DNA of 64,000 nucleotides from JBDTVS01 sp040007095 (GCA_040007095.1 JBDTVS010000058.1:87625-151624); one strand, 5' to 3'. Positions 42,606 to 51,587 are shown, counted from the stretch's first letter. Translations and numbers: made by a program. The notes: generated from the letters alone by a model not told the origin.

Positions 42606-42990
42606 GATCTCCGGCGAGGAGCTTGTCGAGTACCCCTGCTCAAACGCGTTAAGAAGCTCCATCGCACTCACCCTACGGGATGAACAGTGTCCTGATTCGT
42701 CGATGCCCATTGATCACATTGCCTCTGACGACAACGGAATGGCACCGACTCGGACTGTGGCCTCGAACATTCCAGTGATGCCTCTTGGCCGGACGGCGGC
42801 CTGCGCGGTACGTTTGCAGCATTCTACTGCTGGCATCTTCCGGTGAGGTCGCTGATCGCGGGTGAGCCGCAGCGAATCGCCCGGGCGAGATCGACGGGTC
42901 CAAGCAGCTGCTGGACGTGCCGGACATCGACGGGCTCACGAAGCAAGCCTATGCAAATGTCGTGACCTCGGCCGCTACACACGATCCCGG
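42606..42990. other. Gap between tip gene A and immunity gene B
   Basis: No intact gene. On the plus strand 42890-42992 a short frame reads GEIDGSKQLLDVPDIDGLTK and ends in a stop; it looks coding but has no start or known match. This could be the residue of a displaced tip or immunity gene. Confidence 0.35.
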
Positions 42991-43590
42991 TTAGAGCGAG
43001 CGCGCCGCGTACTCCCGCAAAAACGCCTCACGCCATTCACGCGACAACGCACGCTCTGAGAAGCTGTACGACAGTGGTGGCTCCTGGGTCGCATCCTCAA
43101 ACCGCATGGCGTGCACCCGCGCCAGCGCCGACGCGTATCGGTGGGCGGCGTCGACCTGCTGAAATCCGATCACCGCAATCTCACTATTCGGTTCACAGTA
43201 GATGCACCAATCGCCCGCGTCCGAAGCGCAAGCCAGCCGCTCCAACGCATCCAGCCAGCCATATCCTGCAGTTTTTCCGGCCAAGAGCGCGCCGTATTCA
43301 TCCACGCTCGTCTCCCGGCGCACGTAGAAGAATCGCGGCTCACTCGGATTCTCCGAATCGAGCTTCCATAGGCACGCGCACCGCCCCCCTTCGACATCGA
43401 GAAGTGCCTTAACGTGTTCCACGGCGTCGGCGACCCTCATCCAGTCCGCGTCGAAGAAGTAGAAGTCACTCCAGCTGCCGAGGAAGACATTACTTGGAAA
43501 CCGACGCTCGAGGTTGATTGCGCGACGAAGGTTGGCTTGCGCTGCTTCGCACCAATCATGACTGCTCTCCGCCCGGGTGTTGATGCCCAT
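42991..43590 (-). CDS. Probable cytoplasmic immunity protein B
   Basis: A 199-residue soluble protein with no signal or membrane segment. It begins GINTRAESSHDWCEAAQANL and contains WSDFYFFDADWMRVADAVEH, ACLWKLDSENPSEPRFFYVR and WCIYCEPNSEIAVIGFQ. ATG 43590 lies 2 bp after the stop of tip gene B; the frame is open further upstream, but that part overlaps the tip gene. Position is the main evidence for immunity. It is cytoplasmic, unlike immunity protein A, which would suit a nuclease-type partner. Confidence 0.6.
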   Translation of the reverse strand: MGINTRAESSHDWCEAAQANLRRAINLERRFPSNVFLGSWSDFYFFDADWMRVADAVEHVKALLDVEGGRCACLWKLDSENPSEPRFFYVRRETSVDEYGALLAGKTAGYGWLDALERLACASDAGDWCIYCEPNSEIAVIGFQQVDAAHRYASALARVHAMRFEDATQEPPLSYSFSERALSREWREAFLREYAARSL

Positions 43591-43592
43591 AC

Positions 43593-44621
43593 TCAGAACC
43601 CCCCCAGGCGGATTTTGCTGATAAGCCGTCCCGCGACTCTCACTTCGGCCGCCGGCCCTCCAGTACTCGTGGCCATATAGATCGTGTACGTCTTCTCGCC
43701 GCTGCCAAGCATCCTCCACGGGCCGTTCGAGCCAACGCCCTGCCGGATGACTTTGTAGCCGCTTCGGACCAGATTCGACTGAAACTCACCGGTCGTGAGG
43801 TTCACGGCGAAGTTGGCCATCCTGGCGCCTCTCGCAGTGAAGTTGGCCAACTCCGTCATCGACGGCGCCTCAAGGCCCAACGTACTCGTGGCGGTCAGCC
43901 CACCGCCAAGAACGCCACCGGCGAGGCCACCAGTTGCGGCGATGGCTGTCCCGATAGCCATCGACGCCGACTGTTCGCCCAGCCACCGACTTGAGAGCGC
44001 ACCGGTCAAACTAATGAAGTCATTCAGGCCGGGGCCGGTGTACTTGTAGTAGCCGACGATCCTGTTGGCCGCGAAGATCGCGCCCCCCCACAAACTGACC
44101 CCTTCCCCAGGGTTCTGATACAGCTGGCTGAAGTGCTGATCGGACACCGATCCGCAGCTGCCGCTGTACCCTTCGCCGCCGTAGGCACAGATCTCGTAGT
44201 CGGCGCCCGTCGGGTCGGTAAACTTCAACGGATTGTTTCTCGCGTAGGCGTACCCGTTCCAGCTCTGGGAATCCAGGATGTTCCCGCCGACATGGCCGGG
44301 ATCAACAGTGGTAAAGCGCCCCGTCTGACTGGCATAGTAGCGGGCGCCGAAGTAGTCGAGTCCCGTCTCCTGATCGCGCTCTTTCCCCGCGAATGCACGC
44401 GGGTCGGCCACCGTCGGCGTCGGAGTCGGAGTCGGCGTCTCGATGCCGAACGGCAGGTAATCGTGATACGCGACCACGGCGCCATTCTGGTCGGTGATCA
44501 TGCGCACGGACCCGACCGCATCGAGATGATAGTACTGCACCGTCGGCTGAGCGGCCGCCGGCGCCGGCCACGACGCCGTCAGCACGATTGCCAGGCCCAC
44601 GCAGCATGCGGTTCGAGTCAT
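43593..44621 (-). CDS. Small secreted RHS-core protein with distinct C-terminal tip (B)
   Basis: A 342-residue protein. Signal peptide (residues 1-25, ending AAAQ) and RHS core (about 27-150) nearly match tip protein A. The core ends YAYARNNPLKFTDPTGADYE. The variable part has a Gly/Ala-rich hydrophobic middle (IGTAIAATGGLAGGVLGGGL), typical of pretoxin linkers. Its terminal domain reads TTGEFQSNLVRSGYKVIRQG, GEKTYTIYMATSTGGPAAEV, ISKIRLGG, which resembles compact RNase-like polymorphic toxin tips. ATG 44621 with GGGAG upstream is preferred over the longer frame. It lies 83 bp after the big RHS gene. Confidence 0.8.
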   Translation of the reverse strand: MTRTACCVGLAIVLTASWPAPAAAQPTVQYYHLDAVGSVRMITDQNGAVVAYHDYLPFGIETPTPTPTPTVADPRAFAGKERDQETGLDYFGARYYASQTGRFTTVDPGHVGGNILDSQSWNGYAYARNNPLKFTDPTGADYEICAYGGEGYSGSCGSVSDQHFSQLYQNPGEGVSLWGGAIFAANRIVGYYKYTGPGLNDFISLTGALSSRWLGEQSASMAIGTAIAATGGLAGGVLGGGLTATSTLGLEAPSMTELANFTARGARMANFAVNLTTGEFQSNLVRSGYKVIRQGVGSNGPWRMLGSGEKTYTIYMATSTGGPAAEVRVAGRLISKIRLGGF

Positions 44622-44704
44622 GTCCGCTCCCTCAGAAATTCTATGCGTACCCGAATCGCAGCCGAGCCAGGGCACACGATACACCGACCGCCGACCGCCG
44701 ACCG

Positions 44705-47700
44705 CTATGGACTCGTGATGCTCACCGTCGCACTTCCGGCGCCGCCGCCGGCGGGATCAAGTTTCACCGTATAGATTCCCGTGCCGGGTAACGTCTGCGG
44801 TGGCAGAGCCAGAGCAGCACCGCAGCCAAGGCGTGAGATCAACGTGCTGCCGTCGGGTTTCAGCACCGATAGATACGCGCACGACTGGAATGTCTGACCG
44901 TCAAACGAAGCCGTGACCTGTTGTCCGGCACTGCCCGGAAATGTCAGCAGAGCGTTCTGACCCGGCGTCGGTAGGGATACCTCGATGCCGCTCTCGCCCT
45001 GTGGGATCCAGACCCAGCGCCCCTCCCCGAATCCGACCCTGATCCACGGCCCGTTTGGCGGCCGGACTTTCGTTCGGTCGCCCATGGTGTTAGGCGGCGT
45101 AAGCAACCACCCTGCCGCCGTCAGAGTCGGTTCCAGATTCAAGAGCGTTTGCTGGCCGAACGGTTTGCCTGCCACCCAGGATAGAAGCCGATTGTGATCA
45201 GCTTGAGTGCCTGCCGCCGCCGGAATACCAACCGTAATCGGCCCGGCGACATCGTCGAACGTGTAAACGAAGAGCGTAGCCGAACCGGTGTTTGATTTCA
45301 CTGGATCGAGCTTCAACGTGTACACGCCGGAGACCGGCATCGTCGCGGCGTCGAGAAACCCGTTCACGCCGTCATAGCAGGAATCCGCGGACGACAGCTT
45401 CGTGCCATCCGGCTTGAGAATCGACAACGTGAAGGCGAAGCAGGTGCCCGCAAACGTTCCGTTGGTGAGTCGCGCACTCACTCGTCTGCCGGCGATGCCG
45501 GTAAACGTCAGCGCAGCAGACTGGCCCGGGGTCGGTAGGGAAACCGAGACGCCACTGTCGCCCTGTGGGATCCACACCCACTGACCCTCACCGAATCCGA
45601 CCCGGATCCAGGGCCCGTTTGGCAGGTGCACCTTCGTTCGCTCGCCCGCCGCATTCGGAGGCGTGAGCAACCACCCGGCCGCGTTCAGCGTGGGCTCGAG
45701 GTCCAGCAGTGTTTGCTGACCGAACGGTTTGCCCGCGACCCACGCCAGGAACTGATCGTGATCAGCCGGCGCGCTCACCTGTAGTTCACCGCCCGTGATG
45801 AGGCCGGTCACATCGTCGAAGGTGTAGACGAGGAGTGTGGCCGAGCCGGCGTTGACCCCTATCGGGTCCAGCTTCGCCGTGTAGATCCCCGACACCGGCA
45901 TCGTGACAGCATCGAGGAATCCATTCGCGCCGTCATAGCACGAATCCGCGGATGACAGCTTCGTACCATCCGGCCTCAGAATCGACAGCGTGAAGGTGAA
46001 GCAGGTGCCAGGGAACGTCCCGTTGGTGAGACGAACACTCGCCCTTTGCCCCGCGGTGCCTGCGAACGTCAGCAGAGCGTTCTGGCCGGGCGGGCCGAGC
46101 ATGACGCCGATGCCGGCGCCGTTCGGCGTGATGGAACCCGTCACATCGTCGAAGATGTGTACGAACAACGTGGCCGTTCCAGCATTCGCGCGCGCAGGCG
46201 CCAGCTTGAGGAGGTACATTCCAGAGACCGGCATCGTGGCGGCGTCGAGAAACCCGTTCGCGCCGTCAAAGCACGAACTCGCAGAGGACAACGTCGTGCC
46301 GTCGGGTTTCAGAATCGACAACGTGAAAGCGAAGCAGGTGCCCGCGAACGTCCCGTTGGTGAGTCGCGCGTCCACGCGTCGACCCGCGGCGCCCAGGAAC
46401 GCGACGAGTGCATTCTCGCCGGCCGCGAGGGTTACGGTCAGACCCGGGCCGTTGGGCGTGATCTGGCCGGTGGCAGCGGGCGGGTCGATGAGCGTGGCCG
46501 GGGCGCTGGCCACGGCGAGCAGACGTCCGGCCGCATAGATGTAGTCGCGCGCCTTGGCCGACCCTGTGGCCGGCACGATCCACTCGGTCAGCAATTCGCC
46601 ATCGTTACCCCGCAGGTAATACGAGCCTGAGCCGTGCAGGCTTTTCGCGACGCGCCAGTCGTCGGCATCGTACACGTAGGTGGCGGCTGCCGCCGGTCCG
46701 GTTTCGGTCGCGACGAGATTTGCAGGCGTGTAGCTGTATGTCCGCGTGCCATCGGTAAGCAGGTTGCCGTTGCCGTCGTAGGTGAAAGCCTCGGGACTCT
46801 GGCCGAGCAACTGTTGCGAGGCGAGCCGCAGCGTGCCACCGTGGTAGGTGTAGGCCGTCCCGCCCGCGTTGGTACGATTCCCATGCCCGTCGTACGCATA
46901 GCTGGTCGTGCCATACCATGCGGGGCCGTCGGCGGTCACCAGGCGGTCCAGTTGGTCGTACTGAAACGACTGGGTGCGGCTGGCGCGGCCATCACCAAGG
47001 CGCAGCAGGTTACCCGCCGCGTCGTACTGGCTGTAGGTCAGCTGAAGGAGCGAGCCCACCTGCACCGAGCGTGGCCAGTAGCGCGCCGGGTCGTACTGGA
47101 ACACGTTGCTCAAGCCATTGCCCGATGTGAACGAGGCGACCGCTCCCGACGGATGGTAGCTGAACCCAGCGGCATAGTTGGCCTGCGTCGCCTCGTCGTA
47201 GACACGCGTCACGCGGTGCTCGGTGTCGTAGACGTAGCGGACGCGCCGACCCGACGCATACGTCAGCCGTGTCAAGTCGTCCGTCCCGCTGTACTCAAAA
47301 AGTCGCGTCCACGATTGGTTGCCAATCGCATCGACCCGACCGGCCAGGTGGCCTGCGGCATCATAGGAAAACCTTGTGGCGACCGCTCCCCGCACGGCGG
47401 TCTGCCGGTTGTCCGACCCCGGCTCGTACGTAAATTGCGTGACTTGGCCGTCCACGACCAACTGGCTCAGGCGTTCATTGCCGTCGTAGTTGTAGATAAA
47501 CAGTGTGCCATTGGCGTCGCGTTTCTGAAGGAGGTTGCCAGCCGCGTCGTACTCGACATAGGCCACCGTGCCCGATTCCGGGTGCGACTCCCGGCCCAGG
47601 AGCGCCGGCGGCACACCGTTCACGCCGTACTGCCATGTGCGCTCAATCGGCTCACCATTGGGTCCGGGAGGACCACCAACGCTGGTGAGCTGACCAATGG

Positions 47701-49984
47701 CGTTGTAGGTGTAACGCCACGTGTTGCCGGCCGCGTCATCGAGACTCACCAATCGCAGGTCGCCGGGGTCGCCGAAGGCCGCGTAGGTCTGCACCGTCGG
47801 GTGTCCATTTTCGTCCACGACGGTAACCCTGCGCGCGCCATCGTCATAGAAGCTGTGCGAGGCCGACCCGTCCGGATTGATCCGACGCGCCACCCGCCCC
47901 AGGCCGTCATACTCGATCGTCGTGCCGATATTCGCACTGACGTACGGATAGCCTTGATAAATCATTCGGCCCAGGGCGTCGTAGCTCGCATTCGTCTGCT
48001 CCCCGACGCGATTAACGGTGCCAATCGTTCGACCGAAACCGTCGAGGGTCGTGAGCGTCGAGCTCCCAGCGCGCGTGACGGTGATCGTGTTCCCACCGGG
48101 ACCGTAGCTCGTGGCAGTGAGCGTGGCGTAGGGGGGCTGGGTCTGCGTCAACCGAAACAGGCTGTCGTACTGAAAAGTAGTCGTGCGGCCAGCCCGGGTT
48201 TCCGCAGCGACCGTTCCCTCCTGGTTGATGACCCGACCGACCGTGTACGCAGGAGTGTCGACCCGGCTTACCATCCCCCAGCGATACGAGTACGTGGTCG
48301 TGTGCCCGTTGCCGTTCGTCACCGTACGAACATTCCCTCGCTCCGACGTGAACGACCGTGTAAGGCCGTACTCGGTCTGGGATGTCCTGAACCCAGTCGC
48401 AGGATCGAAAGTCGACGACCGCTCGAATGTCTCCGGACCAACGGTGACGGATTCAGACGCCACCAAGCCGACCACGAATGGCGCCACGTATGCGAAGATC
48501 CGCCTCGTCGTGCGCGATAGATCACCCTGCTCCTCAATCAGCTTGGGGTGATGGTAGTCGCCGAAATTCGCCGTGTCGTAAGTAAAGGTGGTCGTCAACG
48601 AGGTACCGCTGCCGTCACCCGGTCGCTGAATGGTTCGCTGGAGAAGTTCCGGCACGGCCGGCACGGCCGCGTACAGCAGATTGGCGAGCGGCACGTACTG
48701 ATACGATCGCGTTTCTTTCTGGAGCGCGTGACCTTCCCCGTCTGTGATCAGACGCTGTCTCAAGCCCCATTGGCGGCCGATGAATTCCTGTGGCAGCGCG
48801 GAGCTGGGAGGAATCGGCGGCAGGCTATAGTCTTCCATGGTGCGTGTGCCGTCCGGGGCGAGGGTTTCCGTGTGCGTCGACACATAGCCCCCCTCGCCGT
48901 ACCGATACGTCCACGTGCCGGCTTCGAGGGACCGCCCACTCGTACGACGATGTGTGATCACTTTGGTGTGGTCTTTGGTGCCCGGCTGGCCCGTGAACAG
49001 GGTGGTGGGAATGAAGAGCTGCCTGGCATCGTATTCGATGATGCCACCCTGGGGTGTGGTAACAATCAGATCGATCGAGTCACCCTCGCTCGACGTGCCA
49101 CCGTAGTCGTAGAGCCAGGAGGGACCGACCGGCGGTTGCACTTCGTGCAGCAGGAAACTGCTCGCGACGTATGAGTAGGTCCAGGTACTGCCGCCCGCCG
49201 AGGACCCGCTGAACCTGATCGACGCCGGTGTGTACTCGTTGTCGAGTGTGACGTACGTACCTTCGGGTCGGTAGAGGGTGACGACGACTGTCCGGGTCTC
49301 GCCACCCCCGAGGTCTTGCGCAACGACGACCTGATTGTTACTCCATGCGAGCATGATCGAATTGCCGAAGGGGTCCTGGATACTCTGCAGCCGATGCTGC
49401 GCGTCATAGCGGCCCACCCGTCCGTCGGGCAGCAGCAGCACCTGAGTCTGACGATCGAACGTCCAGAACTGATCGGTCTGCAACCAGCGAAACCTGTCGA
49501 ATTCTGTTTGATCGGCCGGCGGGGTCATATAAATCAACCCGTGATGCGCTCCATCGGACCCTACGAGCTCGGCCAGGGCCCGGCCGCCTTGGTCCCGCGG
49601 CTGCTGAGTCCACCCGTTGTCGATGACGCGCATCACGAAGTCGCTGATGCCGAAGGCCCACGTCCCCGTCTTACTGTTGTAGGTACGCGTGAAGCGCAAG
49701 TCGAGTCCGGCATTGCCGGGAAGCACGAGGTCCGTGTAGGTGAGGACCAAGCTGCCAGTCAAGGTATCGATGTGTTCGAACGGCAGCTGCGAGAAATACT
49801 CGCGATTGGCTTGCACCCCGGTCGCTTCGAACACGAGGTCCTGTGCGTCCAGTGGTCCGGCGGCTGTCGAGGTAACGATAGTTACACTCATGAGCGCCCA
49901 CGCCCAGCGGCGCGAGCGCTGTGATGTTGCAACCGATCTGGCCTGGTCGGACCAACGCGTGTCAGGCAACTTCATTGACACCAT
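44705..49984 (-). CDS. Large secreted RHS/YD-repeat protein lacking its own core and tip
   Basis: A 1,759-residue exported protein. A basic start and hydrophobic stretch (WAWALMSVTIVTSTAAG, about 28-45) form the signal. DTLTGSLVLTYTDLVLPGNAGL is the RHS N-terminal plug. YD repeats run from about 560 to 1140 (for example GYPYVSANIGTTIEYDGLGR) and end at YIYAAGRLLAVAS. Instead of the usual core and toxin, the C-terminus (about 1165-1759) holds four copies of a beta-domain with GTCFAFTLSILKPDGTKLSS. Between them are two copies of an insert with LAWVAGKPFGQQTLL and GPWIRVGFGEGQWVWIPQG. The beta-domains resemble pre-peptidase C-terminal domains. The missing core is found in the next two genes. Confidence 0.88.
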   Translation of the reverse strand: MVSMKLPDTRWSDQARSVATSQRSRRWAWALMSVTIVTSTAAGPLDAQDLVFEATGVQANREYFSQLPFEHIDTLTGSLVLTYTDLVLPGNAGLDLRFTRTYNSKTGTWAFGISDFVMRVIDNGWTQQPRDQGGRALAELVGSDGAHHGLIYMTPPADQTEFDRFRWLQTDQFWTFDRQTQVLLLPDGRVGRYDAQHRLQSIQDPFGNSIMLAWSNNQVVVAQDLGGGETRTVVVTLYRPEGTYVTLDNEYTPASIRFSGSSAGGSTWTYSYVASSFLLHEVQPPVGPSWLYDYGGTSSEGDSIDLIVTTPQGGIIEYDARQLFIPTTLFTGQPGTKDHTKVITHRRTSGRSLEAGTWTYRYGEGGYVSTHTETLAPDGTRTMEDYSLPPIPPSSALPQEFIGRQWGLRQRLITDGEGHALQKETRSYQYVPLANLLYAAVPAVPELLQRTIQRPGDGSGTSLTTTFTYDTANFGDYHHPKLIEEQGDLSRTTRRIFAYVAPFVVGLVASESVTVGPETFERSSTFDPATGFRTSQTEYGLTRSFTSERGNVRTVTNGNGHTTTYSYRWGMVSRVDTPAYTVGRVINQEGTVAAETRAGRTTTFQYDSLFRLTQTQPPYATLTATSYGPGGNTITVTRAGSSTLTTLDGFGRTIGTVNRVGEQTNASYDALGRMIYQGYPYVSANIGTTIEYDGLGRVARRINPDGSASHSFYDDGARRVTVVDENGHPTVQTYAAFGDPGDLRLVSLDDAAGNTWRYTYNAIGQLTSVGGPPGPNGEPIERTWQYGVNGVPPALLGRESHPESGTVAYVEYDAAGNLLQKRDANGTLFIYNYDGNERLSQLVVDGQVTQFTYEPGSDNRQTAVRGAVATRFSYDAAGHLAGRVDAIGNQSWTRLFEYSGTDDLTRLTYASGRRVRYVYDTEHRVTRVYDEATQANYAAGFSYHPSGAVASFTSGNGLSNVFQYDPARYWPRSVQVGSLLQLTYSQYDAAGNLLRLGDGRASRTQSFQYDQLDRLVTADGPAWYGTTSYAYDGHGNRTNAGGTAYTYHGGTLRLASQQLLGQSPEAFTYDGNGNLLTDGTRTYSYTPANLVATETGPAAAATYVYDADDWRVAKSLHGSGSYYLRGNDGELLTEWIVPATGSAKARDYIYAAGRLLAVASAPATLIDPPAATGQITPNGPGLTVTLAAGENALVAFLGAAGRRVDARLTNGTFAGTCFAFTLSILKPDGTTLSSASSCFDGANGFLDAATMPVSGMYLLKLAPARANAGTATLFVHIFDDVTGSITPNGAGIGVMLGPPGQNALLTFAGTAGQRASVRLTNGTFPGTCFTFTLSILRPDGTKLSSADSCYDGANGFLDAVTMPVSGIYTAKLDPIGVNAGSATLLVYTFDDVTGLITGGELQVSAPADHDQFLAWVAGKPFGQQTLLDLEPTLNAAGWLLTPPNAAGERTKVHLPNGPWIRVGFGEGQWVWIPQGDSGVSVSLPTPGQSAALTFTGIAGRRVSARLTNGTFAGTCFAFTLSILKPDGTKLSSADSCYDGVNGFLDAATMPVSGVYTLKLDPVKSNTGSATLFVYTFDDVAGPITVGIPAAAGTQADHNRLLSWVAGKPFGQQTLLNLEPTLTAAGWLLTPPNTMGDRTKVRPPNGPWIRVGFGEGRWVWIPQGESGIEVSLPTPGQNALLTFPGSAGQQVTASFDGQTFQSCAYLSVLKPDGSTLISRLGCGAALALPPQTLPGTGIYTVKLDPAGGGAGSATVSITSP

Positions 49985-50445
49985 CCCTTGGATCTCAAGT
50001 GAGTCGCCCGGTTCGCCAGGACCAGGGCGGCGAAATGCCGTCGCTCACAGTCGTTTACAGAGGACTCGGCCACGTCCTCGCAAGACATGCGCCAGATCGG
50101 TCGTCGAGAAACCTTCGTGGGGATTTTCTGGACGGGGAGGTTACAAGGTTGGCGACTTGCTCGCGATTCCTCGTGATTCGGAGGTTTGAGGCGATCGCTG
50201 GGTCTTGAAATGAATGGATTCGCCGATGAGGCCGTAACACGACGAACCCGCAGGCGTGACGAACGTCGGGCGATCTGACATCGACCGACGCCGGAAGTTA
50301 CCAGCCATCGAGACGCATAGAGTGGTAGGCACGCTTAGGGTGTTGAAATGCAGTGCCGACGTCGGCAACTGGCGTTGCTCGTTCGCAGCGTTCCTTTTCC
50401 TCGTTCGACCAGCGCCGCGGCCCCGGAACGTCTGCGGCCACGTTC
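49985..50445. other. Gap upstream of the RHS gene, nothing recognised
   Basis: About 460 bp with no convincing frame. It should contain the RHS promoter. A short protein-like minus-strand string (RRWSNEEKERCERATPVADV, near 50350-50420) may belong to the decayed gene to its right. Confidence 0.4.
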
Positions 50446-50676
50446 ACAGGTTCGCCGAAAGAACTCTTTCGGGTCCTTGTACTCGGCGCCGCCCTGGCCG
50501 GTGTGGACCTGCCAGAGATCGGCCGCGAACTCCGCCTGCTGGTACCGGCCGCTCGCGACATCCGCGTGAGGGACGACGACGTCGCGCCACGGCTTCAGAT
50601 TGCCAGCCGCTCTCGATCAGCGAGCCGCCGGCCTTCTTCTTCTCGTTGCGGACCTGCTCCTCGTAGGTCAGCCGGC
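50446..50676 (-). pseudogene. N-terminal remnant of a DUF499-type ATPase
   Basis: Two minus-strand frames join to give TYEEQVRNEKKKAGGSLIES then LKPWRDVVVPHADVASGRYQ, QAEFAADLWQVHTGQGGAEY, KDPKEFFRRT. The block LKPWR-V-PH-DVASGRYQQAEFAADL..V..G...Y.DP.EFF.RT is how DUF499 ATPases begin; these are proteins of about 1,000 residues found with DUF1156 methyltransferases in defence islands. A frameshift near 50603 and loss of everything after FFRRT show decay. Confidence 0.6.
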
Positions 50677-50792
50677 GTCAGATTGGACTCAGGGGAACTG
50701 GTCATCGTAATGCCTCAAGTGGACCCGTCGGTTGGGCACGATTGCGCCCTGAGATGAACGCAGCCTGCCCCGCCGCATTTCATCGACCAGCA

Positions 50793-50958
50793 TTAACAGC
50801 CCGTGGTGAAAGTCCGTCGTCGCACCGAGGCGGGCGATGCGCCCGGATCGCCAGGCGCGAAACGCGAGAATACCGAGAGTATTTGAGCGGTGAGCAACGC
50901 CGCGAGGCGGGATGCAGCGCTCGCCGGATGCAGACGGACTTTTACCACGGGCTGTTAA
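50793..50958. mobile_element. MITE-like element, copy 2 (inverse orientation)
   Basis: A 166-bp unit with near-perfect terminal inverted repeats of 26 bp (TTAACAGCCCGTGGTGAAAG / CTTTTACCACGGGCTGTTAA). Its reverse complement aligns with copy 1 at 38710-38914, apart from a 39-bp insertion there. No coding content. The two copies bracket the whole RHS locus in opposite orientations. Confidence 0.78.
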
Positions 50959-51016
50959 GCCGCGGCGCACTTGATGTCACCGGCGCCGTCGGCTCCAGCG
51001 CATGTTGGGCCCTCGT

Positions 51017-51310
51017 TCATTGACGCTCTTGCCACGAGCTGTGGTGTCGATGCAGATGTGTGATGGCAGCGACGGTGACAAGCTCGCCTTCGACCATGAA
51101 GAACACGCCAAACGGGAAGCGCGAAACAATGGCTCGCCGGAATTCCCGGGACACCAGCGGGAACCGCAAGGGTGACTGTTCGATTCGAAGAAAGGTGGCG
51201 CGGAGCGCGTCGCTGAATTCGATTCCGAGTCCCGTCCGTTCGCCCTCGTACCAGAATGCCGCTTCAAGGGCGTCGGCCTCCGCCTCTGGCCTGACCTTCA
51301 GGCGAAGCAT
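51017..51310 (-). CDS. RelE/ParE-family toxin
   Basis: A 97-residue toxin. RLKVRPEAEADALEAAFWYE opens the fold. SDALRATFLRIEQSPLRFPL, FRRAIVSRFPFGVFFMVEGE and VTVAAITHLHRHHSSW form the core and end as in plasmid-stabilisation RelE/ParE proteins. Its ATG follows the antitoxin stop without a gap. Confidence 0.9.
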   Translation of the reverse strand: MLRLKVRPEAEADALEAAFWYEGERTGLGIEFSDALRATFLRIEQSPLRFPLVSREFRRAIVSRFPFGVFFMVEGELVTVAAITHLHRHHSSWQERQ

Positions 51311-51553
51311 CTACCGGCCGGCTTGGAGGCGGCCTTGGATTCGGTCGATGACGTCTTGCCAGGGCTGCGACTCTTCAGGTGCTCGACGATGCGCCGAAAG
51401 CCGCTGATCCAACAGGGCGTGTTGCCACTCTTGAAGCGGCACCTGGTCAACGCTCGCCGCGATCCGGTCCCACAGGGACTGTACGTAGTCGATCTGTTCG
51501 TCGACGGGGAGCGCGTCAAATCCCGGCGGCGGCAGGGGCAGCGTGTGGGGCAT
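51311..51553 (-). CDS. Addiction-module antitoxin
   Basis: An 80-residue protein of the putative addiction-module component family (PF09720-like). GFDALPVDEQIDYVQSLWDR is the defining helix pair. The tail WQDVIDRIQGRL is the family terminus, normally ending near the toxin start as it does here. ATG 51553 is the start of homology; the frame is open further upstream only because a broken nucleotidyltransferase gene reads into it. Confidence 0.88.
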   Translation of the reverse strand: MPHTLPLPPPGFDALPVDEQIDYVQSLWDRIAASVDQVPLQEWQHALLDQRLSAHRRAPEESQPWQDVIDRIQGRLQAGR

Positions 51554-51587
51554 GTCCCGGACTATAGCACCGGCGCCGGTGGGGAGG

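Noticed and set aside
46634..48520. 628-codon open frame on the plus strand
   Set aside because: It is opposite the YD-repeat part of the RHS gene; the repeat structure of that gene keeps the complementary frame open.
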